Below, in pieces: positions 46,061 to 56,165 of a stretch of 64,000 nucleotides of DNA (position 1 is the stretch's first letter; each line of letters begins with the position of its first letter). This DNA is from Apoda limacodes (Eukaryota > Arthropoda > Insecta > Lepidoptera > Limacodidae). The stretch lies in assembly GCA_946406115.1 (NCBI GenBank), contig OX291560.1, positions 8,619,158 through 8,683,157 on the forward strand, in the 5' to 3' direction. The position numbers were made by a program, and so were the translations under genes. Below the pieces are notes generated by a model, which was given only the letters and a program-made list of their open reading frames with translations, was not told the DNA's origin and searched no databases.

Positions 46061-47638
46061 AGGGACAAAGCGAACAAAGGTGTCAAATTTTAAAGTCGAA
46101 TAAAATTAATGCACCAAATATTCTAAATTAACTTTCGGTGTCAATTTTATAGATATCTCTTGTAGCATGAACAACACCTAGTGACTTACAAAGTCCTAGT
46201 ACATCAATCTAACAAGTACACAAATCGGTCAAAGAATTAGGAACACATTACCTATAAATATACAAAGGTACATAGAAATAATATATATTCATTGAAGACA
46301 CCCTTTACGTAACGAGTTTTACACACTTTCCATCAGATAAAATAAAATAGTAAACTGTTACATGATATAAACTTTAGAAATAAATATTTTTTAAAAATAA
46401 CCTTACTTTAACAACACTGCGTTTCCATTTACTGCAATAAGTTCAACAAAAAATCAACTTTTCATAATTTTTTTTTTCTTATAAAAATATTCCACTGATA
46501 TGGAAACTTTAAGCATTTACATCATTTAGGATATATTGTATAGGTTTATGTAAAAATTATGTTATTGCAAGTTTTTTTTTAAAGAGCGACAAGGCAAAAT
46601 GCGACTCGGAAATGTGCCACAAGAAACAATTTATGAAATCGATCTAGCTATCCAAAATTTAGAATTTTATTAATGACTAAAATTTTGATCTTATGACATA
46701 CCATTTTGTTGATTCCCATATAAATTTATATGATTAATGTCATAAATATTTTATATATATAAAATATTTTAAATGTAGCCAGCGTTCTTGCCACTTTACC
46801 ACTGGGACAAGGAATTTTTAATTTATTTAATTTAGATTAGTTAAGTTTTATATTAGTTTAGTTAACTTAATTTGTTGCAATTATTAATATAAATTATTTA
46901 AAATAAGTAATTTTAAATAAGTAATTTTAAATATTTTTTAGAAGAAATGATCATATTTCTAGTGATCGATAAGAATTAGAAGTACCTAAAAATTGTTATT
47001 TAATGTTATGAATGTGCATTAAGACTCATCAAAATCTAGTCTCTGAGTATCTTGCTGATTTATCAATTACTACTTGAGCTCTTCACTCCGAGGCTAGGGT
47101 AATGATGTAAACTGGCACCATCCGAGAGAGTATCAATGATCATTATTTCTGCAATTTATACAAAGCTAAGCCAAGCATTCCACTTTCCCCGTCATGGACA
47201 GGTCTCCTATACTTTCCTCTGTCATTCTTTACGATACACCTATATAATCGATACAATATTGTTATACGGCCTTTTACAATACAAAAAAGGTATATATAAC
47301 AAAATTAAAACGAATTAAAATTTATTTCTAAGATATTTAATGATAATTATATGTAGGTAATTGAAAGTTATGTAGTTTACAAGACTATATTACACGCTTA
47401 CTAAATACAATCCCGAAGTGGTGGGTTATTCACATGAGTAGGATTTTATTAGGATCTTAATTTGAATAAGTGCGATGTATTCGACTCGTTAAAACAAAAC
47501 AAATGAGTCCAAACTCGAGAGATTTACTAGTAATCATTGAAGAGTTCCACTACATACATCTTATAATCCTTATTACCAAGCGTGATGTATTGTAATCGTT
47601 AAAACAAACCAAATTAGCCTAAACTTAAGGGTTTACTA
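46061..47638. other. AT-rich DNA with one shared repeat
   Basis: 46175-46285 repeats the sequence at 38353. The remainder is AT-rich with no supported gene. A near-perfect 14 bp duplication 'aaataagtaatttt' lies near 46899-46932. Confidence 0.5.
46175..46285 (+). repeat. Dispersed repeat shared with 38353
   Basis: 'acaaagtcctagtacatcaa', 'gtacacaaatcgg' and 'tataaatatacaaaggtaca' are in the same order as at 38353-38450. Confidence 0.6.
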
Positions 47639-48621
47639 TAGGGCATGCAGAACCGGTACCCGTTCCATGATTTCTAAAATCCGGTTCAATTCAATTCAGG
47701 AACCGGAACCGGGTATACCCGGTTCCATCACTTGTTTTTGAGATACGATTTAAATTTTATATAAATTAATAACTTTTTTACTAAAAAAAACAAGCTTTTA
47801 TTTAAATGCTCTAGAAAAGAAGAATATAAACTTTAAATAAAATTAAAGGCATTAATTTATTACATTACACAATTTATGATATAGAAGCTTGCCGCAAGAT
47901 TCTAAGATACATTTTTTCTTATAATTACTTGTGACAAATCAAGTTATATTTAATCTTGTTTATTTACACAGGTATGTAAATCTAATGTTATACACAACTT
48001 TCGATAGTTTGCCACTGATGTACTTTAACATTATACTTAGCCTGCAACTGTTATGTCAGGTTTTTAACAATATTATTTCGTTAATTGATTTAGCAAACTT
48101 TTTTTTCAATATTTTTAATTAAATCGAAGGCGCATCAAAATTTGCAAAGAAACCATGCCATAGTTTGACAGTAACAAAACATTTGCATGGATTTTGAGCT
48201 ATTTTAAAACAGATATAATCCAAAATAAAATGGCAGATTACGCTACAAAATCACAGAATCCACAACTCCGCAAATTGCCGCAACTGAAAATTCTAATTTT
48301 GACTTTGGCATCTCACTTATTACTGAATGACTAAGTGAATAGTCTTTTGTTCAATCAAATCGTTCACTGCGCATTAGTTACACCCAGTTTTAATTGCAAC
48401 TCAGTAACTGCAACCAAAAATGGACTGCAATTTTTCTCCCCGTGGTTGGTTGGTTGGTTCTTCTCTTCACCTTTATAGAACTTTATCATGGCTGTTATTT
48501 GCTTCTCCCGAAAGACATGTACTAAATTAGTATGGAGCTTTGTATTTTATTTCCAAGTAAACTTAACCAGCCTCCACTGTTGTATTCTGGTAAAGCTTGA
48601 GGTACAAAAATAAAAAAAAAA

Positions 48622-49271
48622 GTTGCACTCCGGGAGTGCCGGCAGAAGTGAAAACCTTTACACACGATTCGCGCTTAACACTCAAATATGTCACAAGACA
48701 TGTCTTTGACATTGTCAAGAAATAATAATGTTTGTTTATTTACTTTTTTGACGTAGTATATTTGACATCGCAATCTGTCATAGAAATAAAATTCCATATC
48801 CAACCTCCCTGTACTACTCATAATCGCGAATACTAAAAATAAAAATTATAATAGGCGTGGCATTACGGTTTCCGTATTTTACAAAGACAAAGATGCACTT
48901 TGTTCAATTTCCATATCTTAAACACATTATGTACACGAATTTTACGAATACACAGCAGTATGGCCACTACACAGACGGTCGAGCCATCAGCTGTCACCAT
49001 CCATGGATGCACGTAGCACGCTGTAACATAAACACACACGACCATTCGCGCAAGCGCCCTGCGCCGCCTAAACGAAACAGCAGGCGCAGGCATACATTTT
49101 CGCCGCGCCGTAGAAAGAGAGGGGGATACTCCCTCTCCTACGCCGCGCCAGCTGTCTACTCTCCATCCGTCTTACGAATTTTCACGATCAGGACACGTGA
49201 CCTGACGCGAGTTTATCATTTTTTACCCATACCAAAAAAAGTGCACAACGCCGCTAAAGAAGTTTTCACTT
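48622..49271 (+). repeat. Repeat family Q, copy 2 (short form with insertion)
   Basis: It starts 'gttgcactccgggagtgccg', continues 'cctttacacacgattcgcgc' and 'gaatactaaaaataaaaatt', and ends 'gccgctaaagaagttttcac'. It is nearly identical to copy 3 (55169) except for a 290 bp insertion at 48876-49165 flanked by TCCGT. Open frames of 76 and 138 codons across it are produced by the repeat plus insertion and are not genes. Confidence 0.85.
48876..49165. mobile_element. 290 bp insertion in family Q copy, 5 bp target duplication
   Basis: Absent at the equivalent point of copy 3 (near 55428). It is flanked by TCCGT at 48871-48875 and 49166-49170. The right half is GC-rich ('gcgcaagcgccctgcgccgc', 'cgccgcgccgtagaaagaga'), unlike anything else nearby. 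No inverted termini or poly(A) are obvious. Its identity is unknown. Confidence 0.7.
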
Positions 49272-49650
49272 AAAAAATTGAGACCTGCATTTTTGTAAAA
49301 ATGTAAGATTAATCACAATCAATTATCAGCACAGGCCATAACATTGTAAAAAAACTGTTCCTGATAGTGATTGAAAAAACATATTCATACCGGTTTTAAG
49401 CCGGTCTTATAAAAATAAAACCGGTCCAAGAACAGTAAAGAAACAGTAGTTTTAGACCTGTTTTTTGCTCGTTAGTTGTGAAGCAGTCTTTTAAAAACCT
49501 GTTTGAAGCCTACGATTTATTATTTTATTTCATAGTTTTATTTAAATTTTAAGTTATCAATAATGTTTACATTTCAGCCGTCAATTTTTTATCGGGTCAT
49601 CTAAGAACCGGTTCTACCCGGGTGCATGCTTCCATCGTCAAATCAGCTCG

Positions 49651-50811
49651 ATGGAACCAAATCATTGCATTGTCATCGGTATTAACATGTTTGTCATCGA
49701 TATGACGTTTAGAAATTAAGTCAGTTTTTTTTGAAATTTAGAAGTATTGACTTCTAAGATTTGTTAACATACATTGTTACATGTGAAGCTAATAAAACCG
49801 TCAAAATTTAAAAGTTCTAATAGCGTTCGCAGCTACACACGAAACCCTGGCTCGCACTTGGCCGGTTTTCTCATGAAACTATTATCGAACAACTTGATAG
49901 TTTCATTAAAGATTCAAATATATATAGCAATAGCAGACACGTTGAAAATAGTTAAAGTAACAACGAAATAAGTAATAGTAAACACGGATCACAAAGGCAA
50001 AATCAACTACACTTTCGGACTATCAATTTTTGTTAAGAAAAACGAATAACATTAATGCCAAACATCACTTGTTAGTTTGGTAAACAAGAAAAGCCTAATC
50101 CTTAACATATTTAACAATAAACATACTTACCACATATTTACACACGTCAATCATCTGGAATTACAAACAAACATCATTATGAACATCATAAACACTAGAG
50201 TTTAACCAAAAAACGTGTATTAAACTTAACGGTTTGTTTATCTTTCTTACTATTTATAAAAACAAACAACAAATGTAAACAGAATTAAATTCAATAACAT
50301 AGCTCCCGCAGAGAAGATTCTCGGTTTAAAAGTGTTACAACCATTTAAGAAAGAACTTTTAATTATGTCGCAGAACATAGTTCACCATTTGACATTGCTC
50401 GTTTATTAAAGATCTTTAAAAGCTGGTCTTGCAAAGCATTTGATATAGTCATCGTGAGAATTGTCGGTTACAATTTGATCAGGAATACGTTTTATACTAG
50501 ATAATAGACATTTTACCAAAGCAAATATTCCAATTATTTTTAACAAATATACGTTTTGAGGACAACGAAAATTAATTGTAATGACTTTCTTTTACTATTG
50601 AAAACTAACAACTGGGACAGTTAATATTGTTAATTGTAAATAAATAATAATCATAATGAAAGTTGTAAAACATGGTGCGAATTTTACAATGGGTTCTTTG
50701 AAATCACTTTATGAATTGGTAATGTAATGAGGCATACATTTATACAGCATACAATGAGAGTGAGTGGTATTGATATATGATTTTTATTATATAACAACCA
50801 TTTTATGCTAT
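49651..50811. other. Fragment of the composite repeat end, otherwise unrecognised
   Basis: At 49839-49868 'cgaaaccctggctcgcactt' 'ggccggtttt' is the terminal motif of the 'gggttccgta' family. The rest is AT-rich with no supported feature. Confidence 0.5.
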
Positions 50812-50970
50812 TCGTACTAATATTATAAATGCGAAAGTATCTCTGTCTGTATGTTACCTTTTCACAGCTAAACCGATTTTAATGTAATTTGACAAGGTGA
50901 TAGCTCGCACCATAGGGTACTTTAAAAGCGTCAATGTCCGCGGATAAGCACCGCGGGCAAAAGCTAAACA
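50812..50970 (+). repeat. Family R repeat fragment
   Basis: 'actaatattataaatgcgaa' 'agtatctctgtctgtatgtt', 'gctaaaccgattttaatgta' and 'aagcaccgcgggcaaaagct' form a shortened copy of the family. Confidence 0.75.
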
Positions 50971-52190
50971 AGTCGTCTTAAAACAAGTCACGAATCGGTG
51001 GTATATAAATTTAAACAAACTCCGACAACAATACGTAGTCACAGATTAAGGATAAGATACATAGCTACCATACATACATACGTATAATAAACTCTTATAA
51101 CAAACATAACATAAGATATACTGAAGCGAGTTGAAGTCGCTTCGTGCCCCGCACTTACCGTACGATTGCACTGTCTGGACGCATTTCGTCTGTATCTAAT
51201 TCTTACTCTGTGACGATATCATACAAAGTTAAAATTGAGGAATTCCGCTAGGCGTTGACCACCTTTAAAGTCCATGACATAATGGCTTTGTCCAGAATTC
51301 CTTTGGCTACTATACAAGAACTTCAAGATCAACACAATGAGCTCAAACACGATAAGTATTATCTGTAAGCTGTCCAGGAGTTAGGTGATCTGAAGACTGT
51401 CCAAGTTGCAGCATCAGATTAAGTCAGTCTAAGGTGTCATATTTCTAGTTCATCGAACGAGTGGAAGTAATATAAATATCCATTGAACTAAGATCTATTG
51501 ACCCATGACAAGAAAAAAGGCTGATTAGCCTGACTTTAACTATTCTAACGACCATCCCGAAATAGGACCTATTTATGTCAGATTTTAAAGATACGACCTT
51601 CATAACTGATTGTTAACTGTCGATTACGCAAGTTAATCCGATTACTTGATCTGTTAGCATTGTTTGGTAACACCATTGTTACGATCAGGTTGCTAGTTAA
51701 TCAGTAATCAAAACACTTACCACATCAAACGTACTTCAACATGACACGCTGACTGTTAAAATGTCACACAGCAACAATATCAAACGACTGTCATGCATAA
51801 AATATATTTTTAATAGGTACTATTAACAGTGTATGTCGGAAGTTACCTGTAATGTGAAGGTATTTGTAACCGATTTCAAAAAAGGTTTCTCAATTTAGTT
51901 GTATGTTTTTTTTTAAGATAGAAATATTGGAATCGATTCATTCATAAAAAGTGCAAGAAAAACAAACGGAAGTAACGGAAAAAGACTAATAGGTACTAAA
52001 TAATAAAAAAGCCATAACGAATGCAAACAAAACCTTTAGTAAAAATAACCAATGATATTATTTTCTTATCTCGCCACTTCATTACGAGTTTTGGTCATTT
52101 GACAAAGTTGAGTCAGTAACATAAAATATTAAAAAAGAAGAATGGATATAATCATATATATTTCATATGAGATCTCTCATAATAATACAT
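50971..52190. other. Nothing firmly recognised; one exon-like signal
   Basis: No gene is supported. A start-codon-plus-splice-donor pattern on the minus strand at 51159-51184 is discussed in the findings. Confidence 0.4.
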
Positions 52191-52468
52191 ATGTCGCAGG
52201 CAAATCGTATAATTCGCCGTTTCACAATATGCCTAGGCATATCGTAAAGTATGGAAACGAAAGGAACAAAAATCGCACTGTATAAGTCATATATGTTAGG
52301 TTATATTCTTTTTTGTAAACGTAGATGCGGAGCGAGCGAAGCGAGCGGAGCGTTCCAGACAAGCTTCATATAATAATCTGTTGAGTTATATGATAATTTC
52401 TATTCCAAACTTTACGATCTGCCTAGGCATATTGTGAAACGGCGAATTATACGATTTGCCTGGGACAC
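52191..52468. mobile_element. Foldback MITE with ~60 bp near-perfect inverted repeats
   Basis: The left arm 'aggcaaatcgtataattcgc' 'cgtttcacaatatgcctagg' 'catatcgtaaagt' is mirrored by the right arm 52409-52461, starting 'actttacgatctgcctaggc', with only a few mismatches. A TATGCCTAGGCATA palindrome lies in each arm. A 6 bp duplication 'atacat' flanks the element (52185-52190 and 52469-52474). The ~160 bp centre contains 'gagcgagcgaagcgagcgga' and no gene. The family is not named; it could form a long hairpin. Confidence 0.88.
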
Positions 52469-52474
52469 ATACAT

Positions 52475-54220
52475 TTCATGCATTCTGTCTGACATCTCGT
52501 TGCAATCTCGCATCTCTCACGATTTTCCGACTTTCTAGCCCAAGCCTTTAAAGGGTTGGCCGACTGTCCCTATGCAGGTCACACAGATCACTGTTCAGAT
52601 TGAGAGATCGGCTTGTTTCTTAGCCCATGTTCACATTAGTGTTGTAATAGTTCATACATTGTTCACTAACCTGCTTAATATTGACAACCTTTGCTCCTAA
52701 AGATACTAAACAAAGTAATAATGATTAAACAATGAAAAATGCATCTAAATCGCTTCAGTATTTTTTTTATTATAAGATACCTACAAAAACATAAAGATAA
52801 ATGTTTACATTTTAACCTCTTTACACTACTATACTATAATATTATATAGCTAAAGTGTTGGTTTTTTTTAACTTCGTTTTAAATTTGTATTTGATAGCCC
52901 AATTGTTAAGGAACATTTAAGGGTATTTATCATCACGCTACGAGCCTCAGGAGCCGAGCAATCAGAAGATTAGCGCAGGCGAGCGATGCAACGGGGAACG
53001 GCGCTACAGCACAAAAGTAACGAAAAGGGCAGAACAACGTCAGGTCAGCTGGTACATTTGTATAAAAGGCATATGAAATATTATACACATAACATGTATA
53101 TAGATTACAAATTCTCCTAAAGGCCTACATGACGTCAATTAATATGCTATTTAGTAGTCATTAGACCTACCACGTGCAAAATGACGCGGTTTCCTACATT
53201 GCTCGAATAGTATGGTACCATTTTAGAGACACTTTCACTTCCATCTAATTGCTACGCGTAGTACATTAAGTTTACTAGATATTTACTTTACTATTGAGTA
53301 TTTTATTATTAAAAGTATACCAAAACACATGCTTAAAAATTAAAACGAAACAACACATCTACTTTTGTAGTCCGCTTTCAGTTTCTATGTTGTTTTAAAA
53401 TAGATAAATAGGTCATTTAAAAAATTCCTCGCAAGTTAATGTGGTAACAGAGTTGTTGTCCATCTTTCTAAAGAATAATGTTATTTGATGAGTTTTATTT
53501 TTAAAATTAATTAATTATGTTTCTGCATCGAATTCAGAGTTTTCATAGCAAAAACAAATATGTTATCAAAAACGATAGGTACTAAGATATGTTCAAGATT
53601 GCTAGAAAACTACCCACCGGAACACAAATTTTTAATAAATTTGGAAACCACTTTTGTTATAGGTAAATACCACAGTAAATACCTTATTATAGGTCTTATG
53701 TTTAAAACATAAAACATTTGTAAATATTTAATGAAATCAAAATGATTAACAAATTACAATGTTCAGGAAACGTTGTATTGAAAGTGAACTAAAGTATAAA
53801 TACCCGAGCTTGACTCGTTAAAAATATAATATTCGGCATCAAAAGGGCAATGATACCGAGCAAAACACCCCTAATGGAATAAGTTACCCCCGTTCTAATA
53901 TCATACCGCGTGTCACAAAATATTTACGACTAACAAACATGCGAGGGGAGGGGGATACTAGTGCAAGGAAAATTCAATAGTTTTACAAGAAAGTGTAACG
54001 TGGTGTTGTTTACAAAACATATCGACAGCAAGTACCTACGTTTTAGGTAATTTCTAACATGACATAGATTGGCATAGATACATTCTTAATAAATTTTCAG
54101 AGCATAGTAACAAATGTCCACAAACAATTATAATTGAATCTATCCATCTAGTATTTCTATTCGATCCTAGTAAATATAAATAAATCTTATGTAAATAGCA
54201 TAAGATTGATTTGATGGATT
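52475..54220. other. Nothing recognised
   Basis: No supported gene or repeat. A GC-richer patch at about 52935-53045 (caggagccgagcaatcagaa) is unexplained. Confidence 0.45.
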
Positions 54221-54228
54221 CCACTAGG

Positions 54229-54420
54229 TATAAAACAGTGCACGTATCCATTAGCAAATTTTAAAAGTATTCATCAATTCTGAACTCGTCAATGGATCCT
54301 AGTGACCGAGACAATTTCAAGGTAAGTTGCAGTGTTCCCCCTGTATAATTGGTGGGCTCTAGGGTTTCAGGAACAGCTCTATAAAATTCAAAGATATAGT
54401 AGTTCAAATAAAAAGTTGTA
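54229..54420 (+). other. Promoter-like and first-exon-like candidate
   Basis: TATAAAA at 54229-54235 is followed by an ATG at 54292 that opens MDPSDRDNFK and runs straight into a strong splice donor (AAG|GTAAGT at 54321/54322). An acceptor-like 'gggtttcag' ends at 54370, and the reading frame would continue in phase as EQLYKIQRYSSSNKKLYS and then a stop. The implied intron is only 49 bases, short for an insect. This is a candidate only; chance is a serious alternative. Confidence 0.2.
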
Positions 54421-54664
54421 TTCATAGAGAATTTAGTTATATTGTTTGTTCTTAGAATTACTTATAAATCCTAAAGAATACTAGTTCGATCAAAAATGAA
54501 GCGACGATCAAAATAGCAAAATGTCCATACTTTATAATTAAAAATGATGAATGATGAATGAAATTCAAAGAGGTATAACCTAATAAGGTTGTATAATTAT
54601 GTTACAAGGTATCTAAAGAAAATTAGTGCACTATGGTTATACTTATGAACGGAAAGCAATAACT

Positions 54665-54782
54665 TTTCGTCGGCTCAGTGGGTAATGACCCGACTGCTGA
54701 ATAAAGGGGCGTGGGTTCGATTCCCGCACAGGACAAACATTTATGTAATGAATATTTGTGTTTGTCTTGAGACTGGGTGGTT
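54665..54782 (+). repeat. tRNA-derived SINE copy 4, 5' part
   Basis: 'ggctcagtgggtaatgaccc', 'gtgggttcgattcccgcaca' 'ggac' and 'ttgtgtttgtcttgagactg' 'ggtg' match the head and early body of the SINE family at 1021. The copy breaks off after 'gggtg', and its 3' part reappears about 1 kb downstream at 55803 in the same orientation. Confidence 0.78.
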
Positions 54783-54784
54783 TC

Positions 54785-55002
54785 TATATACTTAATTTCA
54801 ACAGCAACTCCTCAATTATAAAAAAAAACCCGACTCACACTTGACATTTTCAAGTGGCTTATGGCCTTCCCCGGGACTCAAACTATCTCCATCCCAAATT
54901 TCTTAATAATAGGTGCAGCGGTTTGAGCGGGAAGAGGTAACGGACAGACAGACAAAGTAACTTTTGCATTTATAATATTACTTTGTGATATTAGTATGGA
55001 TT
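54785..55002 (-). repeat. Family R repeat inside the split SINE
   Basis: 'aacagcaactcctcaattat', an A-run, 'cccgactcacacttgacatt', 'ccgggactcaaactatctcc' and 'tgcatttataatatta' are collinear with 26640-26823. Confidence 0.78.
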
Positions 55003-55009
55003 ATTACTA

Positions 55010-55800
55010 TATATATGTAAATGTATTTTCACTTCCCCAGCACGAAAAAGGATAGTTTTGCTGTCCAAATTCAGTGAGCAAAATCGAATTTTGCTCACTA
55101 GTGACGCAAAGTAATTCACTGTTCGAACATTGAGTTTTGGAATTACCCGATGATGAAAAAAAAAACGAGTTGCACTCCGGGAGTGCCGGCAGAAGTGAAA
55201 ACCTTTACACACGATTCGCGCTTAACACTCAAATATGTCACAAGACATGTCTTTGACATTGTCAAGAAATAATAATGTTTGTTTATTTACTTTTTTGACG
55301 TAGTTTATTTGACATCGCAATCTTTCATAGAATTAAAATTCCATATCCAACCTTCCTGTACTACTCATAATCGCGAATACTAAAAATAAAAATTATAAAA
55401 GGCGTGGCATTACGGTTTCCGTCTTATGAATTTCCACGATTTGACACGTGACCTGACGCGAGTTTATCATTTTTTACCCATACCAAAAAAAGTGCACAAC
55501 GCCGCTAAAGAAGTTTTCACTTCAAAAAACAATAAAATGACTGCTCAGAAACAAATTTCGGGACAAATACTTAACCTCGTTCATTATATCGCTGGTAGAG
55601 GTTGAAAAGTTGTATGTTGGACGCGTGAGCAAATTTTTTCGGTCTTGTGCCTTAATATCCCTCGCTATGCTCAGTAGTCTATATTTAAATCACTCGCCTA
55701 GCTCGTGATTTAATTCTAGCCTACTTCGCTAGCTCAGGCTTTAAAGTCGGCACTTCTACCAAAACACGCTTTTACTCACTTGTATCACAAATAACTATTT
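55010..55800. repeat. Unclassified element interrupted by family Q copy 3
   Basis: The sequence to the left of copy 3 ('aattttgctcactagtgacg', 'acattgagttttggaattac') and to its right ('gactgctcagaaacaaattt', 'atcgctggtagaggttgaaa', 'ttggacgcgtgagc') appears to be one older element. Both sides have T/A runs at the junction (A-run ending 55165 and 'caaaaaacaataaaa' after 55522). I recognise the right part as a recurring lepidopteran sequence. The boundaries are approximate. Confidence 0.5.
55169..55522 (+). repeat. Repeat family Q, copy 3 (short form, uninterrupted)
   Basis: 'gttgcactccgggagtgccg' 'gcagaagtgaaaac' at the start, 'caagacatgtctttgacatt' inside and 'cgccgctaaagaagttttca' at the end. 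It is the uninterrupted counterpart of copy 2 and the reference for the 290 bp insertion there. It is nested in the element at 55010-55800. Confidence 0.88.
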
Positions 55801-55802
55801 TT

Positions 55803-55915
55803 TATATATATGTATTTGTGTCTATTTCCTGGTATCCATAGTACAAGCTTTGCTTAGTTTGGGATCAGATGGCGCTGTGTGTAATGTCCAAAAATGTTTT
55901 CTTTTATTTATTTGT
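55803..55915 (+). repeat. tRNA-derived SINE copy 4, 3' part
   Basis: 'tatgtatttgtgtctatttc' 'ctggtatccatagtacaagc' 'tttgcttagtttgggatcag' 'atggcgctgtgtgtaatgtc' is the SINE body and tail, continuing the head at 54665-54782. The ~1.0 kb between them is later insertions. Confidence 0.78.
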
Positions 55916-55942
55916 TTTTAGGTTGGTATATTTAAAAGACAC

Positions 55943-56165
55943 ATTTTTTTCTGCATCCCACTAAGGTGACAAACGAGCCTACGGTCCGCCTGGTTGCAGG
56001 TGGTAAGCGGTCACCGTAGCCTAAGGACGCTTATTACACCAGGGGTATCAATTACGCGTTGCCGACCCTCCAAAAATCCAATAACTTCTTTCTTGAAGAA
56101 CCCCATAGTGTAGTCCTTAGAGAAAACTTTGGCATGGAGCTCATTCCACAATTTTAAACGACGCC
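55943..56165 (-). pseudogene. LINE ORF2 tail and 3' UTR fragment
   Basis: On the minus strand the frame reads LKLWNELHAKVFSKDYTMGF and then FKKEVIGFLEGRQRVID, ending at 56011. This matches the copy at 26884 (RLWNELPAKVF...). The 3' UTR 'aggctcgtttgtcacctta' (minus-strand spelling) follows. A small duplication in the tail adds 'tggttgcagg'. It is 5'-truncated and inactive. Confidence 0.83.

Larger units (their letters stand above)
47639..49650 (+). mobile_element. hAT-like non-autonomous element with ACCGGT motifs
   Basis: The left end is 'tagggcatgcagaaccggta' 'cccg', with several CCGGTTC/GAACCGG motifs up to 47728. The right end carries 'accggttttaagccggt' at 49389 and 'gaaccggttctacccgggtg' 'catgc' near 49606-49628, inverted relative to the left (both have GCATGC beside GAACCGG). 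No transposase frame is present. A family Q repeat is nested at 48622-49271. The right boundary is approximate. Confidence 0.6.

Noticed and set aside
48857..49273. 138-codon open frame on the plus strand
   Set aside because: It spans the end of family Q copy 2 and the 290 bp insertion. The frame is not present in the uninterrupted copy 3.
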